A DNA stretch of 64,000 nucleotides from Waterburya agarophytonicola KI4 (GCF_020640915.1 NZ_JADWDC010000013.1:19517-83516); one strand, 5' to 3'. Shown: positions 27,188 to 37,692, numbered from the stretch's first letter. The notes: generated by a model from the letters alone, not told the origin. Translations and numbers: made by a program.

Positions 27188-28558
27188 ATGCTGGAAGGCT
27201 CGATATTAAGAAGATTAGATGAGGCTCATCGTGATGGTAAGCAACCCTTGAATTTAGGGGTTTATTACAAAAATACTTTGGTAGCACTCTGTCATGCTTT
27301 GGAAGATTTTATCCTAGATTCCGATAGTGCGCCGATCGCGATCGCGGCTTTTCAGCGTGGTAAATGGTATCTAGAAGAAGCAGATCGTTATAGCGATTTG
27401 GCAGATAAAGCCCAGCATGTGGTAATTTTGGCGACTGCCGAGGCAGGATTTGACAGCCATCCTACCAGTGAAAAAGATAACGTTAAGTTAGTCGATCTCA
27501 AGCCAGAAGATCCCGTTGCGGAAGAGTGGCATTTAATGATTATTTCTTCTACCTATACCGCAATGGTACTGTGTCAGGAATTGTCAGATGAAGATTATGG
27601 AGACAACAAGCCCAAAGAAGATTTAGAACGTAAATTTTACGGTTTTTGGACATTTGAACCAGCATTAGTCCGCGAAACGGTAGACTTAACCATCGACCAT
27701 ATTAAAGGTTATCAACCAGAGTTAGCGAAGCTATTAACAGAAAAAGTCGCTCAAATGACAGACGAGCATGGCATCAGACAACGAGACGATCTCGATGCGG
27801 TTGTAACTCAAGTGATCGAATATCTGCAAGACAGTCAAAAAAATCTACATCACCCAAATAAAGCCTCTACCTTCAATGTTTTTAAAGATTTAGATGAGAA
27901 CATCATTTCTAATGAAATGCAAGCCTTCTTACGAATGGCTCAACTACTAGATGCCACGGATGTTAGGAATCCGATGGCAGCTTCGGAAGTGGCAGCAATG
28001 GCAGAAGCAATGGCACAGTTACTCGATCTTCCTGCGTGGCAAGCCAAACGCCTTTATATTTCTGGGTTGCTACATCGCGTGGGTTTGCCAGAAGTAATGA
28101 AGGATCGTAATAAACAGTCTAAAGTGCAAAAAGAGGCTTTGAATAAAACTGATTCTGCTTCTAAAGCTTCTGTTTTGCGAGTAATGCCTCAGTTAGAAGC
28201 AATATCCAAAATTTTGACTCACCAAAGAGAAGCCTGGGATGGATCGGGAATTCCTTCGAGGTTGGCTTATGATGCTATTCCTTTGGAATCGCGAATCATT
28301 TGCTTGTTGGCAGATTTTCAACAAAAAATGAAAGCATACAAACAATATTCCTCCGATAAAAATCCGATTACCAACGCTTTGGCAGACTGTCAGGCTTTGG
28401 CGGGTAAGCGATACGATCCAAAATTACTTGATGCTTTATCTCTCTTGGTAATGGGAATGCAACAGGGTATGACTCTTCAGGCATATCGACCTAAAATTGC
28501 TACGGGAATGTGGCTCATAAACTCTGGCAATGTTAATCGCAAAGCTCCATTTTCTTAA
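27188..28558 (+). CDS. DICT sensory domain plus degenerate HD-GYP protein
   Basis: A 456-aa cytoplasmic protein. The N-terminal 200 residues match the DICT sensory domain (L-G-V-Y-Y-K-N-T-L-V-A-L-C-H-A-L-E then the hydrophobic core A-Q-H-V-V-I-L-A). The C-terminal part (about 240-440) follows an HD-GYP phosphodiesterase fold, but the catalytic HD pair is H296-R297 in L-L-H-R-V-G-L-P-E. The HHE..GYP signature reads T344-H-Q-R-E-A-W-D-G-S-G-I-P356. Loss of the metal-binding Asp suggests it no longer hydrolyses cyclic di-GMP and may only bind it or a partner. It lies 94 bp after the radical SAM gene, same strand. Confidence 0.85.
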   Translation: MLEGSILRRLDEAHRDGKQPLNLGVYYKNTLVALCHALEDFILDSDSAPIAIAAFQRGKWYLEEADRYSDLADKAQHVVILATAEAGFDSHPTSEKDNVKLVDLKPEDPVAEEWHLMIISSTYTAMVLCQELSDEDYGDNKPKEDLERKFYGFWTFEPALVRETVDLTIDHIKGYQPELAKLLTEKVAQMTDEHGIRQRDDLDAVVTQVIEYLQDSQKNLHHPNKASTFNVFKDLDENIISNEMQAFLRMAQLLDATDVRNPMAASEVAAMAEAMAQLLDLPAWQAKRLYISGLLHRVGLPEVMKDRNKQSKVQKEALNKTDSASKASVLRVMPQLEAISKILTHQREAWDGSGIPSRLAYDAIPLESRIICLLADFQQKMKAYKQYSSDKNPITNALADCQALAGKRYDPKLLDALSLLVMGMQQGMTLQAYRPKIATGMWLINSGNVNRKAPFS

Positions 28559-28623
28559 GTAATTTGAATGCTTCGGCTTACTAAAATAAAATTCATTTTT
28601 AACGAAATATAAAATATAAATTA

Positions 28624-29262
28624 ATGACCCTAGATACAGTTCGCGCAGGAAAAGAAAAACACTTCCCAGGAATAGATTTAGAAGACGAGGATTTGGCTCA
28701 CTGTCAGTTAGAAAAAATTAATTTAGCTGGGGCAAATTTAAGTGGTGCGGATTTTTCTTGCTCTAACCTGAGAGGGGCAAGACTAGATGGAGCAAACTTA
28801 TTAGGAGCAGATCTCAAACTAGCTGATATTAGGGCTAGTTTATTAGGAGCTAACTTGATGCAAGCCGATCTCAGCAGTGCTGACTTGCGTGGTAGCAACT
28901 TGAGAGGAGCGAATCTCATGGGAGCAAAATTATCCCAAGCTGCTCTATCGGGAGCATTCTTAAGCGGTGCAAATTTGACGGGAGTTGATTTAAAAGGAGT
29001 CGATTTGCGAGGAACAGACTTACGAGGCGTCAATCTTAATAGTGCTAACCTGAAGGGAGCTAATTTATCTCAGGCTGACTTGCAAGGTGCAAACTTGAGC
29101 GAAACAAATTTGGAAGAAGCCGACTTGCGGGGGGCAAACTTAGCTGGGGCTAATTTAGTTGGGGCTAATTTGCTTTGTGCAGAATTAGAAGGTAGCAATG
29201 TGAATGGAGCAAACTTAGAAAGGGCTTGTATTTTGGGTACGGCGATCGCAAGATCGAGATAA
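28624..29262 (+). CDS. Pentapeptide-repeat protein
   Basis: A 212-aa protein made almost entirely of A(D/N)LxG-type five-residue repeats from about residue 22 to 205, more than 30 units, predicted to form a right-handed quadrilateral beta helix about seven to nine coils long. No signal peptide or membrane segment. Such proteins are abundant in cyanobacteria with mostly unknown roles; some mimic DNA. It is 65 bp downstream of the DICT gene and possibly co-transcribed. Confidence 0.95.
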   Translation: MTLDTVRAGKEKHFPGIDLEDEDLAHCQLEKINLAGANLSGADFSCSNLRGARLDGANLLGADLKLADIRASLLGANLMQADLSSADLRGSNLRGANLMGAKLSQAALSGAFLSGANLTGVDLKGVDLRGTDLRGVNLNSANLKGANLSQADLQGANLSETNLEEADLRGANLAGANLVGANLLCAELEGSNVNGANLERACILGTAIARSR

Positions 29263-29435
29263 GCAGCTATAAGTTCCTTCTGACTTCTTGAATTTTCTGA
29301 TTCTTGAGTTTTTCAAGCAAGATTTTTTCCAGATCGTCAAAATAAAAAGCTCTCAGAAACGTAGACACAGAAGCAATCCACCTATATTTCTAAAAGCTTT
29401 AATTTTAAAACTTATTAAAAATTTATTAAAGAAAC

Positions 29436-29717
29436 TTAGAAACGATTGTTTCTACCACCACTATTTCTATTATCTTCACGGGGTCTAGCTTTGTTGACTT
29501 TTAGCTGACGGTCCATCCATTCAGCACCATCTAAAGTTTCGATCGCTTTATCTTCTTCTGCTTCGGATTCCATTTCCACAAAAGCAAATCCGCGCACGCG
29601 ACCTGTTTCGCGATCAGTAGGAACGTGAACCCGTTTAACAGTCCCATATTCGGCAAAGACTTCACTTAAGTCTTGCTGGTTAACATCGTAAGATAGATTG
29701 CCTACGTAAATTGACAT
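29436..29717 (-). CDS. RRM-type RNA-binding protein (Rbp)
   Basis: A 93-aa single RRM protein. RNP2 is I-Y-V-G-N-L at 3-8 and RNP1 R-G-F-A-F-V-E-M at 42-49, with the usual aromatic RNA-contact positions. A short Arg/Asn/Gly tail follows (about 80-93). Cyanobacterial Rbp proteins are RNA chaperones, often cold-induced or involved in mRNA localisation to thylakoids. The long 5' region (29718-30061) fits post-transcriptional control. Not followed by rpsU as in some relatives. Confidence 0.95.
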   Translation of the reverse strand: MSIYVGNLSYDVNQQDLSEVFAEYGTVKRVHVPTDRETGRVRGFAFVEMESEAEEDKAIETLDGAEWMDRQLKVNKARPREDNRNSGGRNNRF

Positions 29718-30061
29718 ATTTTGATTGTCTGCTCAATGAGTGTTGTGTTTAGAGAGACAGAATTATGCGGAAAGAAATAGCTCAATACTTTATGGAAAAA
29801 CCTTTATATACTGGATACAAACTTAATCGTTAATCTGTTCATTCTCAATTTGCATGCTAACACTTTTAGTAAAAATAAAACCCTGTTATTGTGTTTATTT
29901 TTGCAAATTTTGATTAAAAAAAATTACAGATAGAGGCAAAAACCGAAAATCTCCCTCGTAAAATACGATCGCATTAAGCTTAATCATTTGAAGGCTGAAC
30001 GCCTAAGTTGAACTACACTAAGCTTTAGTACTCCAGCCAACATTTATTAACCCTCTTTTAT
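29718..30061. other. 344-bp divergent regulatory region
   Basis: AT-rich intergenic space between the Rbp gene (minus) and the MFS gene (plus). No open frame of note. It is a likely long 5' leader for the Rbp gene, as in cold-regulated relatives, but I see no definite conserved box. Confidence 0.4.
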
Positions 30062-31495
30062 ATGTCTATCCCACAACCAGCTGATATCCCAGAGATATTA
30101 TCCAAACCTAAATTTAGTTTTTGGCAACTCTGGAATATGAACTTTGGTTTTCTAGGGATTCAGTTTGGTTGGGGGCTACAAATGGCAAACATGAGTGCTA
30201 TTTTTGAGTACCTTGGTGCAGATGCGGATCGCTTGCCGATTCTTTGGCTGGCTGCACCTTTGACGGGCTTATTGGTACAGCCAATTGTGGGTAACTTGAG
30301 CGACTATACCTGGACTTTTTTGGGTAGAAGAAGACCATATTTCTTAGTTGGAGCAATTTTAGCTTGTATTGCTTTGTTTGCTATGCCTAACTGCTCTAAT
30401 CTCTGGATTGCAGCAGGATTATTATGGATTTTAGATACTAGTGCTAATGTCAGCATGGTACCTTTTCGGGCTTTTGTGGGGGATTTGCTGCCTAGAGAAC
30501 AAAGAACTCAAGGTTTTGCCATGCAAAGTATTATGCTGGGATTGGGTGCGGTTTCGGCTTCGGCTTTGCCTTGGATACTTTCTCATATTTTTCAGGTGGA
30601 TAATACTAGCAATAGTCTGCGTAAGATCCCCTTAACGATAGAAGTTTCTTTTTACATCGGCGCGATATTATTTTTGGGTACTGTTTTATGGACTGTTGTG
30701 ACTACTCCAGAGTATCCACCGCAAAATTTAGCTAAATTTGAACAACTACAAGCAGCACGAGGAGGGATTAGCAGCAGCTTAAGAGAGATATGGCAAACCC
30801 TGGGAGATATTCCCCCGAAGATGCAGCAGTTGGCAAAAGTACAGTTTTTCACCTGGTTGGGGATCTTTTGTTTTTTGCTTTATTTTCCCCCCGCAGTAGC
30901 GAGAAATATTTTTGGTGCGACTAGTCAAAACTCTTTGTTATACAGTGAAGGGATAGAATGGGCGGGAATTTGTTTTGCTCTGTATAATGCGGTTTGTATT
31001 GGCTTTTCTTTTCTGCTACCTCGCCTTGCAGGGCGATTTGGTCGTCCTGCAATTCATAGTTTTTCGTTATTTTGTGGCGGAATCAGTTTAATTTCACTGT
31101 TATTTATTACTAATCGATATATTCTTTTATTAGCGATGATTGGCTTGGGTATAGCTTGGGCTAGCGCGTTGATAATGCCCTACGCGATGTTGACCAATTC
31201 AATTCCGCCCCAACGTCGAGGAATTTATCAAGGAATATTCAATTTCTTTGTTGTTTTACCAGAGATTACTGCATCTTTGGGTTTTGGCTGGGTAATGCGA
31301 TATTTACTCCACGATAATCGGCTGTTGGCTGTGGTAATAGGAGGAGTGTTTTTAATTATTGCAGCAGGATTGACTTTACTAATTAAACCCGCCCCAATTA
31401 ATAATTTAAGCAAGGAAATGGAAACTTTAGAGACTGACGAGGCAATAACTTCTAAACTGACGGAGATTAGTCCTCTCAACGAGCATCAATCATGA
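30062..31495 (+). CDS. MFS transporter, sugar (GPH/SLC45-like) type
   Basis: A 477-aa twelve-helix major facilitator protein. The first half shows the R-R-R-P-Y-F-x-x-G motif after TM3 and D-x-S-x-N-V-S-M-V-P-F-R-A-F-V-G-D-L-L-P-R-E-Q-R-T-Q-G, both typical of the sucrose/H+ and SLC45-like branch. A cytoplasmic loop near residue 220-255 separates the halves. Its stop codon overlaps the start of the next gene (ATGA), so the two are translationally coupled. Substrate is probably a disaccharide or related solute; not provable here. Confidence 0.88.
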   Translation: MSIPQPADIPEILSKPKFSFWQLWNMNFGFLGIQFGWGLQMANMSAIFEYLGADADRLPILWLAAPLTGLLVQPIVGNLSDYTWTFLGRRRPYFLVGAILACIALFAMPNCSNLWIAAGLLWILDTSANVSMVPFRAFVGDLLPREQRTQGFAMQSIMLGLGAVSASALPWILSHIFQVDNTSNSLRKIPLTIEVSFYIGAILFLGTVLWTVVTTPEYPPQNLAKFEQLQAARGGISSSLREIWQTLGDIPPKMQQLAKVQFFTWLGIFCFLLYFPPAVARNIFGATSQNSLLYSEGIEWAGICFALYNAVCIGFSFLLPRLAGRFGRPAIHSFSLFCGGISLISLLFITNRYILLLAMIGLGIAWASALIMPYAMLTNSIPPQRRGIYQGIFNFFVVLPEITASLGFGWVMRYLLHDNRLLAVVIGGVFLIIAAGLTLLIKPAPINNLSKEMETLETDEAITSKLTEISPLNEHQS

Positions 31496-34400
31496 TTAGT
31501 CAGTCTTTTGAAAAGCGTTTGAGTTTATCTAACCTGCAAGTCGATCGCTTGGCACAACTTTTATTACTAGCAGTTACAGTATTAACTTATAACGTGATTG
31601 CTATGGCGATCGCTAATTCTTTATTTGTTACTCATGTAGGTGCGGGGAATCTACCCATTGCTTTTATTTTAATCGGCTTGTGTTCCCTTCCTGCTTATGG
31701 GGTGTTTTCCCAGATTGCGGATCGCTATCGTCGTACTCAGTTATTTCGTTATGTCTTACTAATTTCGATGGTGGCAATGATTGGGATGAGGTTGTTAATT
31801 AACTTAGATACCACCTGGGTTTATTATGCTCTGTTGATCGTAATATTTTTCCAGTGGGATTTTAATAACAATCTGCTTTATCCTGGTTTATTGACCGACT
31901 ATTTTACTACTCTAGAATATAAACAATACGCCCCCTTCATTGGAATTGCTCAAGCAGTAGGGACACTTGTAGGGGGAGGCTTTACTATCCTATTGTCCCG
32001 TTATTTTCCCAGTCGGGAATTATTGTTGGGGTTGCCGATATTTATGGCGATCGCCTTTTTTCAATTGTTATACCTAGAATCTTCCCAGCGTCGTCTCGAA
32101 ACCCCCAAGCAAGAAGCGGAAGTTAGTATTCTCGAATCGATTAAAACTTTGCCCGATCTTTGTCAACGCTATCCTTTAGTATTATTTTTAGCGGGCAGCA
32201 CTTTCTTACTCGTAATTATTTATATTAGCTCGGAATTTCTCTGGTTTAATATCTACGGAGAACACTTTGAGGAATCTAAGTTAACTGCCTTCTTGGGATT
32301 AATGCGGATTATTATTTCCTTGATTCAGGTGTTGTTTCTCTATGGCATTACTCGCCCCCTGCTGAAATGGATCGGAGTCGCCAGACTCAACGCAGTTTAC
32401 CCCGTGACAACTTTAATTAGTTTAATCGGATTGCTGTTTAACTTCAATTTAACCGCAGCTATCGGACTCCATATCAACGGAGATGCTTTCTATAAAGCGA
32501 TTAACCTGCCCATCCATCAACTTAACTACAACGGCATTCCCCATCAATATTTAGGCAGAATTAGAGCCTTAAGCGATGGTTTAATCTATTCCGTAGGGTT
32601 GACTCTGGCAGGAGTTATTTTATGGATTTGCCATCTTTATTTAAGTCTGGGACAAATTACGGGTTTGGCAATTAGCCTGACGGTTTTATTATTATTCGTG
32701 CGGATACCTATGGGTAAGTTTTATACTCAAAGTTTAGAGGAGATGATTCGCACTGATAGTATTAATCTCGATGATTTTGAAAATAATAAAACTCAACTAC
32801 CACCCCAATCTAGTAAGGTTGTTCGAGAATTTCTCACAGATGGAGATCGCTATACCCAAGTCAAAGGTTTAGAATTAGCCACCAATTTGAACGATCCCAG
32901 TCAATTTTTTCATGAGGCGATCGCTTTATTACCCGATGCTAATCGATCGCTGCGGGAAGGAGTGTTGCAACTATTTAGTCAGAGTAATCAGGAAATTCTA
33001 GACAAGTTTGCCAATTTACTGACAGATTTAGATTTTACAGTACGGGCTACGGCTTTAGAAGTTTTAATTGCCAACCAATATGATTTTAATGCCGAACAAT
33101 TGCAGAGATCGATTGGTGACAAACATCCAGAAGTAAAAACTTTGGGCTTAATTGCCACCTTCCAACATACCGAATCTGACAAAATAGATAATAAGATTGC
33201 CGAACAATTTTGGCAAACAGAAATCACTGACAACATCGGTAAAGCGATCGCTAGAGTAGTTCGCTATAGCCAAAACCCCGAATTTATTACCCTAATTGAA
33301 TACTTACTTCCCCAAGCCACCACCGAAGCCAAACAAAACGCGCTCGAAGCCTTAGCTAATCTAGCAAAACCACAAGACTCTCATTTAGCTAAAATAGCCG
33401 TAGCTGAGATAAACCACGACGAACCTTTAATTAGAGTAGCGGGTTATAAACTATTAGAAATTACTCATTGTCGAGAAACCCTGGAGTCAGTTACGACAGG
33501 TATGGGGGACGCTCATCCCCATGTACGCCAACAGGTAGCCCATACCATTGCAGCCTATGGCAAGTCTGGTTTAAAGATAGCCCAAGATAATCTTGATTCC
33601 CGTAATTCTAATATAGTGAATACTGCTATTGCTGCGATCGCCAAGGTAAAAACCAAACGGGCTAACGAAATCCTCTACAAACATCTCGCCCCAGAATTTC
33701 AGCAGTTTAACCGTACCCGTAAATGGCAACAACAGATACCCCGTCAAGATCCTAGCTGGCGGTTATTAGCGATCGCCATCGAAGACTATCAACAGCGTTT
33801 ATTACAAAAAGTTTTATATATTCTTTCCTGTCTGGGATATTCCCGCACCGTCAATTTAGTTAGAAGGATTTTGGCAACCAGCGATCGCCGAGATTTAGCC
33901 AATGCGGTGGAAGTCTTGGCTTCGATCGAACATCGTCGTTTTGTCCAACCCTTGATGCCGTTATTAGAGCAAATCGTCTCCGATAAACCCCTACCCAAGA
34001 TCGAATCAACTCCCCAATGGCTGAGAAATAAAGGCTACAAAATATTACTAGAAGCATTAGAAAGTGGCGATCGCTGGATTAAAACAGGGGCATCGGTGGC
34101 ATTAGCCATTGTTCCCACCGCCCTACTCAAAGATCCCGATCCCATCGTACAATCAGTAGCGAGAGAAATCTTTCCCGCACCTGATCGCCTTGATTGCCCT
34201 GTTAGTAACTCTATGAATCGATTGCTTTTACTGCGAAATATAGCCTTATTTAAAAATCTCTCCCTAGATGAATTGTTCCAAATAGACGAAGCGTTAGAAC
34301 AAAGACAAGTATTAGCAGGAGAAACTATCTATACCGAAGGAAGTTGGGGGAATAATTTATATATTATCGCTGAAGGCAGGATTCAAATAGTCAAAGAACT

Positions 34401-34650
34401 TGATGGTGAATTAGAAAATATCAAACAATTAGCTACAGGACAATACTTTGGGGAAATTGCCTTGTTTGATGAAGCACCGCGATGGGATGGTGCGATCGCC
34501 TTAGAAGACTGTCTCTTATTGAGTTTAGAAAAGAAACGCTTTATTAGTCTAATTTCTCAACGCCCTCATATTATTTTAGAAATCTGTCGTTTTTTGAGTA
34601 TGAGACTGCGAGAAACGGATAAGTATATGTCTGCTAAGAAAAAACCATAA
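31492..34650 (+). CDS. Nucleotide-transporter-like MFS / HEAT repeat / cNMP-binding fusion
   Basis: A 1052-aa fusion. Residues about 20-420 are a polytopic membrane domain resembling ATP/ADP (Npt/Tlc) or MFS carriers. About 435-880 are HEAT-like helical repeats, with recurrent A-x-x-x-L-x-x-x-x-D-P/H-x-x-V-R pattern. About 905-1040 are a cyclic-nucleotide-binding domain, with the phosphate cassette G-Q-Y-F-G-E-I-A-L-F-D-E-A-P-R in canonical G-E-I-A-L form. The last domain suggests gating by cAMP or cGMP, and the HEAT region a linker scaffold. Overlaps the upstream MFS gene by 4 bp. Transported substrate unknown. Confidence 0.87.
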   Translation: MISQSFEKRLSLSNLQVDRLAQLLLLAVTVLTYNVIAMAIANSLFVTHVGAGNLPIAFILIGLCSLPAYGVFSQIADRYRRTQLFRYVLLISMVAMIGMRLLINLDTTWVYYALLIVIFFQWDFNNNLLYPGLLTDYFTTLEYKQYAPFIGIAQAVGTLVGGGFTILLSRYFPSRELLLGLPIFMAIAFFQLLYLESSQRRLETPKQEAEVSILESIKTLPDLCQRYPLVLFLAGSTFLLVIIYISSEFLWFNIYGEHFEESKLTAFLGLMRIIISLIQVLFLYGITRPLLKWIGVARLNAVYPVTTLISLIGLLFNFNLTAAIGLHINGDAFYKAINLPIHQLNYNGIPHQYLGRIRALSDGLIYSVGLTLAGVILWICHLYLSLGQITGLAISLTVLLLFVRIPMGKFYTQSLEEMIRTDSINLDDFENNKTQLPPQSSKVVREFLTDGDRYTQVKGLELATNLNDPSQFFHEAIALLPDANRSLREGVLQLFSQSNQEILDKFANLLTDLDFTVRATALEVLIANQYDFNAEQLQRSIGDKHPEVKTLGLIATFQHTESDKIDNKIAEQFWQTEITDNIGKAIARVVRYSQNPEFITLIEYLLPQATTEAKQNALEALANLAKPQDSHLAKIAVAEINHDEPLIRVAGYKLLEITHCRETLESVTTGMGDAHPHVRQQVAHTIAAYGKSGLKIAQDNLDSRNSNIVNTAIAAIAKVKTKRANEILYKHLAPEFQQFNRTRKWQQQIPRQDPSWRLLAIAIEDYQQRLLQKVLYILSCLGYSRTVNLVRRILATSDRRDLANAVEVLASIEHRRFVQPLMPLLEQIVSDKPLPKIESTPQWLRNKGYKILLEALESGDRWIKTGASVALAIVPTALLKDPDPIVQSVAREIFPAPDRLDCPVSNSMNRLLLLRNIALFKNLSLDELFQIDEALEQRQVLAGETIYTEGSWGNNLYIIAEGRIQIVKELDGELENIKQLATGQYFGEIALFDEAPRWDGAIALEDCLLLSLEKKRFISLISQRPHIILEICRFLSMRLRETDKYMSAKKKP

Positions 34651-34790
34651 ACATCAACAATTGAGTAGATTAGCTTGTTTTTCACTTGACAATCTAAAGT
34701 AGTAGACTGAGTTAATTAAATCAATAATCATATTAATATCGCGATATGAAAAATAGTACGCTACTCAAACACTACGGCGGGTGATAGCAA

Positions 34791-36230
34791 ATGCAGAAAC
34801 AAAGAGCCTATATTATTTTAATTTTAGCATTGGTCGCAGCAGCGATCGCTATCTTAACTACCATTCCTCCCCAGTTAGGGTTAGATCTCCGAGGGGGAGC
34901 GCAATTAACTATTCAAGTCAATCCCACCAAAGAAAGACCTGATGTCAAACCTACCTCAGAAGATGTAGAGGCGGTACAGCGAGTTTTAGAAAATCGCATC
35001 AATGAATTTGGCGTTTCCGAAACCACCGTCCAAACCATTGGGGAAGACAAAATTTTAATTCAGCTACCAGGAGAAAGCCAACCTGAAGAAGCCGAACGAC
35101 GTTTGAAAGGAACGGCTAAATTAGAATTCAAAGAACAAAAACAAGGTTCCGAAGGAGATTTTATTGCAGAATCTCAGGTTAATCGACAGTTAAAGGCTCA
35201 AAGAATATTTTATAGTCAACAAGAATCAAATCCAGAAAACCAAGCTAAGTTAGCCGAAATCAACGAATCTTTAGTCAAGTCCAATAAAGCAGTTGCCGAA
35301 TTATTTGAATCAGTTGGTTTAACGGGAACAAACTTAACCGATGCCCGTCCCCAACCCGATGCTACGGGAAACCGTTGGGAAGTAGCAATTAACTTTGACG
35401 ATGCTGGAGGCAAAAAATTTGCCGAATTAACCAAAAACTTAGCAGGTACTGGTCGCAGTATTGGGATCTTCTTAGACGATGACTTAATTAGTTCTCCTGT
35501 CGTCGGGCCCGAATTCGCCGATACTGGTATTGCTGGAGGTAGAGCCGTAATCACTGGTAATTTTGACCTAGAAGGTGCCAAAGACTTGGGTATTCAGATA
35601 AAAGGAGGTTCGTTACCTTTCCCTGTTGCAGTGGTCGAAAACCGTACCGTTGGTGCGACTTTAGGACAAGATAGTATTCGTCGTAGTATTATTGCTGCTT
35701 CTGTGGGCTTAGTTTTAGTTTTAATCTTTATGGTGGCTTATTATCGTCTGCCAGGATTGATTGCCGATGGAGCATTGATTGTCTATGCTTTATTAACAAT
35801 GGCTTGCTATGCCTTGGTTGGAGTCACCTTAACCTTACCTGGAATTGCAGGTTTTATTCTCAGTATCGGGATGGCGGTAGATGCCAACGTTCTCATTTTT
35901 GAACGCACTAGGGAAGAACTACGTGGGGGTAAAACTCTCTATAGATCTGTCGAATCTGGTTTCTTTCGCGCATTTTCGAGCATTTTAGATAGTAACGTTA
36001 CCACTGCGATCGCTTGTGTGGCTCTACTGTGGCTTGGCTCTGGTTTAGTCAAAGGTTTTGCGGTTACGCTTTTGATTGGAGTAGTGGTGAGCATGTTCAC
36101 CGCAGTTACCTGTAGTCGAACTTTGATGCTATTGGTAGTACTTAGTTTACCCAAGGTAAGACAAAAACCAGAATTATTTTGTCCCAACTTAAATGTAGGC
36201 GAACGCTCGCCAATATCCAGCAACCAATAA
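34791..36230 (+). CDS. secD: Protein translocase subunit SecD
   Basis: Membrane component of the SecDF complex that uses proton motive force to aid late protein export. 479 aa. TM1 (about 6-24), then [10 protein letters not shown] (the D1 signature), a large periplasmic P1 region (40-285) and five C-terminal helices. The conserved segments G-x-x-L-G-x-D-S-I-x-R-S and [19 protein letters not shown] are present. The C-terminal tail N-V-G-E-R-S-P is encoded by a GGCGAACGCTCGCC stretch related to the dispersed GCGAAC repeat. 10 bp before secF. Confidence 0.97.
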   Translation: MQKQRAYIILILALVAAAIAILTTIPPQLGLDLRGGAQLTIQVNPTKERPDVKPTSEDVEAVQRVLENRINEFGVSETTVQTIGEDKILIQLPGESQPEEAERRLKGTAKLEFKEQKQGSEGDFIAESQVNRQLKAQRIFYSQQESNPENQAKLAEINESLVKSNKAVAELFESVGLTGTNLTDARPQPDATGNRWEVAINFDDAGGKKFAELTKNLAGTGRSIGIFLDDDLISSPVVGPEFADTGIAGGRAVITGNFDLEGAKDLGIQIKGGSLPFPVAVVENRTVGATLGQDSIRRSIIAASVGLVLVLIFMVAYYRLPGLIADGALIVYALLTMACYALVGVTLTLPGIAGFILSIGMAVDANVLIFERTREELRGGKTLYRSVESGFFRAFSSILDSNVTTAIACVALLWLGSGLVKGFAVTLLIGVVVSMFTAVTCSRTLMLLVVLSLPKVRQKPELFCPNLNVGERSPISSNQ

Positions 36231-36240
36231 TTAACAACCC

Positions 36241-37197
36241 ATGAAATTAAGTATTACAAGCAAACGCAATTTATGGTGGGCAATTTCTGGTACGGCTATT
36301 GTTGCCAGTATTGCCATGATGGTATTTTCTTTTGTCAGTTTAAATGCACCCATTCGTCCTGGAATCGACTTTATTGGCGGTACTCGGATTCAAATCGCCA
36401 GAGATTGCACCGTAGCAGGTAACTGCGACGAGGCAATTGATACCGCCCAAGTTAGAGAAGTATTAGACAGTCAAGGTTTAGGCAATAGTAGTATTCAGCT
36501 ATTAGGAGATAACCAACAAATTCTGTCAGTGCGAACAGAAAATCTTGACGGCGATCGCCGTGGTCAATTATTAAGCTCTCTGGGAACGGCGATCGGCAAA
36601 TTTGACGATAAAACAGTCCAAATCGATTCCGTAGGGCCTACTATTGGCGAAGAACTATTTGTTTCGGGCATTTTAGCCTTATTGGTGGCATTTTTCGGTA
36701 TTATTGTATATTTAAGTATCCGCTTTCAATTTGACTATGCTTTATTTGCGATCGCTGCTCTTTTCCATGATGTAGTTATCACCGCAGGAGTCTTTTCCTT
36801 GTTAGGTTTGGTCATTGGTTTGGAAGCAGACAGTTTGTTTTTAGTCTCCTTGCTGACTATTATTGGTTTTTCGGTTAATGACACCGTAGTAATTTACGAT
36901 CGCATTCGTGAAAACATAACCGCCAATCCAGAGGGAGAAATTAACGAAATCGTCGATAATGCTGTCAATCAGACTCTAGGGCGATCGATTAATACGACTT
37001 TGACTACTTTACTTCCATTGATAGGTATCTTCCTCTTTGGGGGACAAACTCTCAAATTCTTTGCCCTGGCTTTGATTGTTGGTTTTATCCTGGGCGCATA
37101 TTCCAGTATTTTTATTGCCAGTACTCTTCTTGCTTGGTGGAGAAATCGCAAAAGTAATAATTCTGTAGCTGTTTCCGCACCTCCAGCCTCAGAATAA
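36241..37197 (+). CDS. secF: Protein translocase subunit SecF
   Basis: Partner of SecD. 318 aa with TM1 (about 15-35), [10 protein letters not shown] signature, a periplasmic domain with C-T-V-A-G-N-C (two Cys possibly disulfide-linked), and five C-terminal helices. These carry I-G-E-E-L-F and [17 protein letters not shown], the SecF hallmark. Immediately follows secD with a 10-bp gap, a standard operon. Confidence 0.97.
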   Translation: MKLSITSKRNLWWAISGTAIVASIAMMVFSFVSLNAPIRPGIDFIGGTRIQIARDCTVAGNCDEAIDTAQVREVLDSQGLGNSSIQLLGDNQQILSVRTENLDGDRRGQLLSSLGTAIGKFDDKTVQIDSVGPTIGEELFVSGILALLVAFFGIIVYLSIRFQFDYALFAIAALFHDVVITAGVFSLLGLVIGLEADSLFLVSLLTIIGFSVNDTVVIYDRIRENITANPEGEINEIVDNAVNQTLGRSINTTLTTLLPLIGIFLFGGQTLKFFALALIVGFILGAYSSIFIASTLLAWWRNRKSNNSVAVSAPPASE

Positions 37198-37221
37198 AAC
37201 TTGGGTTCAAACTTGTTCTCC

Positions 37222-37623
37222 ATGGGGATTAAAACAGTGAGCATTCAATCTGATTTTCAGCAGAAAGTACACAGACTGCATCAATTATCTATATACCTCC
37301 GCTGGTTAGTTGTTTTGTCTAGCTGGCTCACTTTAGGAATATATGCTATTTGGAATTTGCGTGAAGAAATTGCTCTTTGTTTAGATTACTTTACTTGGGC
37401 AGCAGTTTACTATGGATTGCACTTCAATTTTCTACCAACTCTTTGTTTAGCTTTTTGTATCGGGATGACTGTTTCTGTTCTATTGTGGCAAAGTCGTAAT
37501 GCAATCTGGGGTTTACCCGAAGTAGAAAAACGTAAATTAGAAAAGCAAGTACAAAAAATAAATGCCCGAGGTAAAAAACATCCTCTCTGGAAATGGATCA
37601 ATTCTCGATCTCATCCCAGTTGA
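37222..37623 (+). CDS. Small two-helix membrane protein after secF
   Basis: A 133-aa protein with two predicted transmembrane helices (about 27-47 and 70-93) and a basic cytoplasmic C-terminus with K-R-K-L-E-K-Q-V-Q-K-I-N-A-R-G-K-K-H-P-L-W-K-W. ATG 37222 is chosen over a TTG at 37201. It follows secF by 24 bp and is probably in the same operon. I do not recognise a named family; position suggests an accessory to export. Confidence 0.75.
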   Translation: MGIKTVSIQSDFQQKVHRLHQLSIYLRWLVVLSSWLTLGIYAIWNLREEIALCLDYFTWAAVYYGLHFNFLPTLCLAFCIGMTVSVLLWQSRNAIWGLPEVEKRKLEKQVQKINARGKKHPLWKWINSRSHPS

Positions 37624-37692
37624 CAAATTTCTGAAATCAGCCCTTAGTATAGTTATGAATTGTTAATAGTCAAAAATATAGTCAATATAGTC

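Noticed and set aside
28704..29033. Minus-strand frame opposite the pentapeptide-repeat gene
   Set aside because: It is a periodic shadow of the pentapeptide codons, with no independent support.
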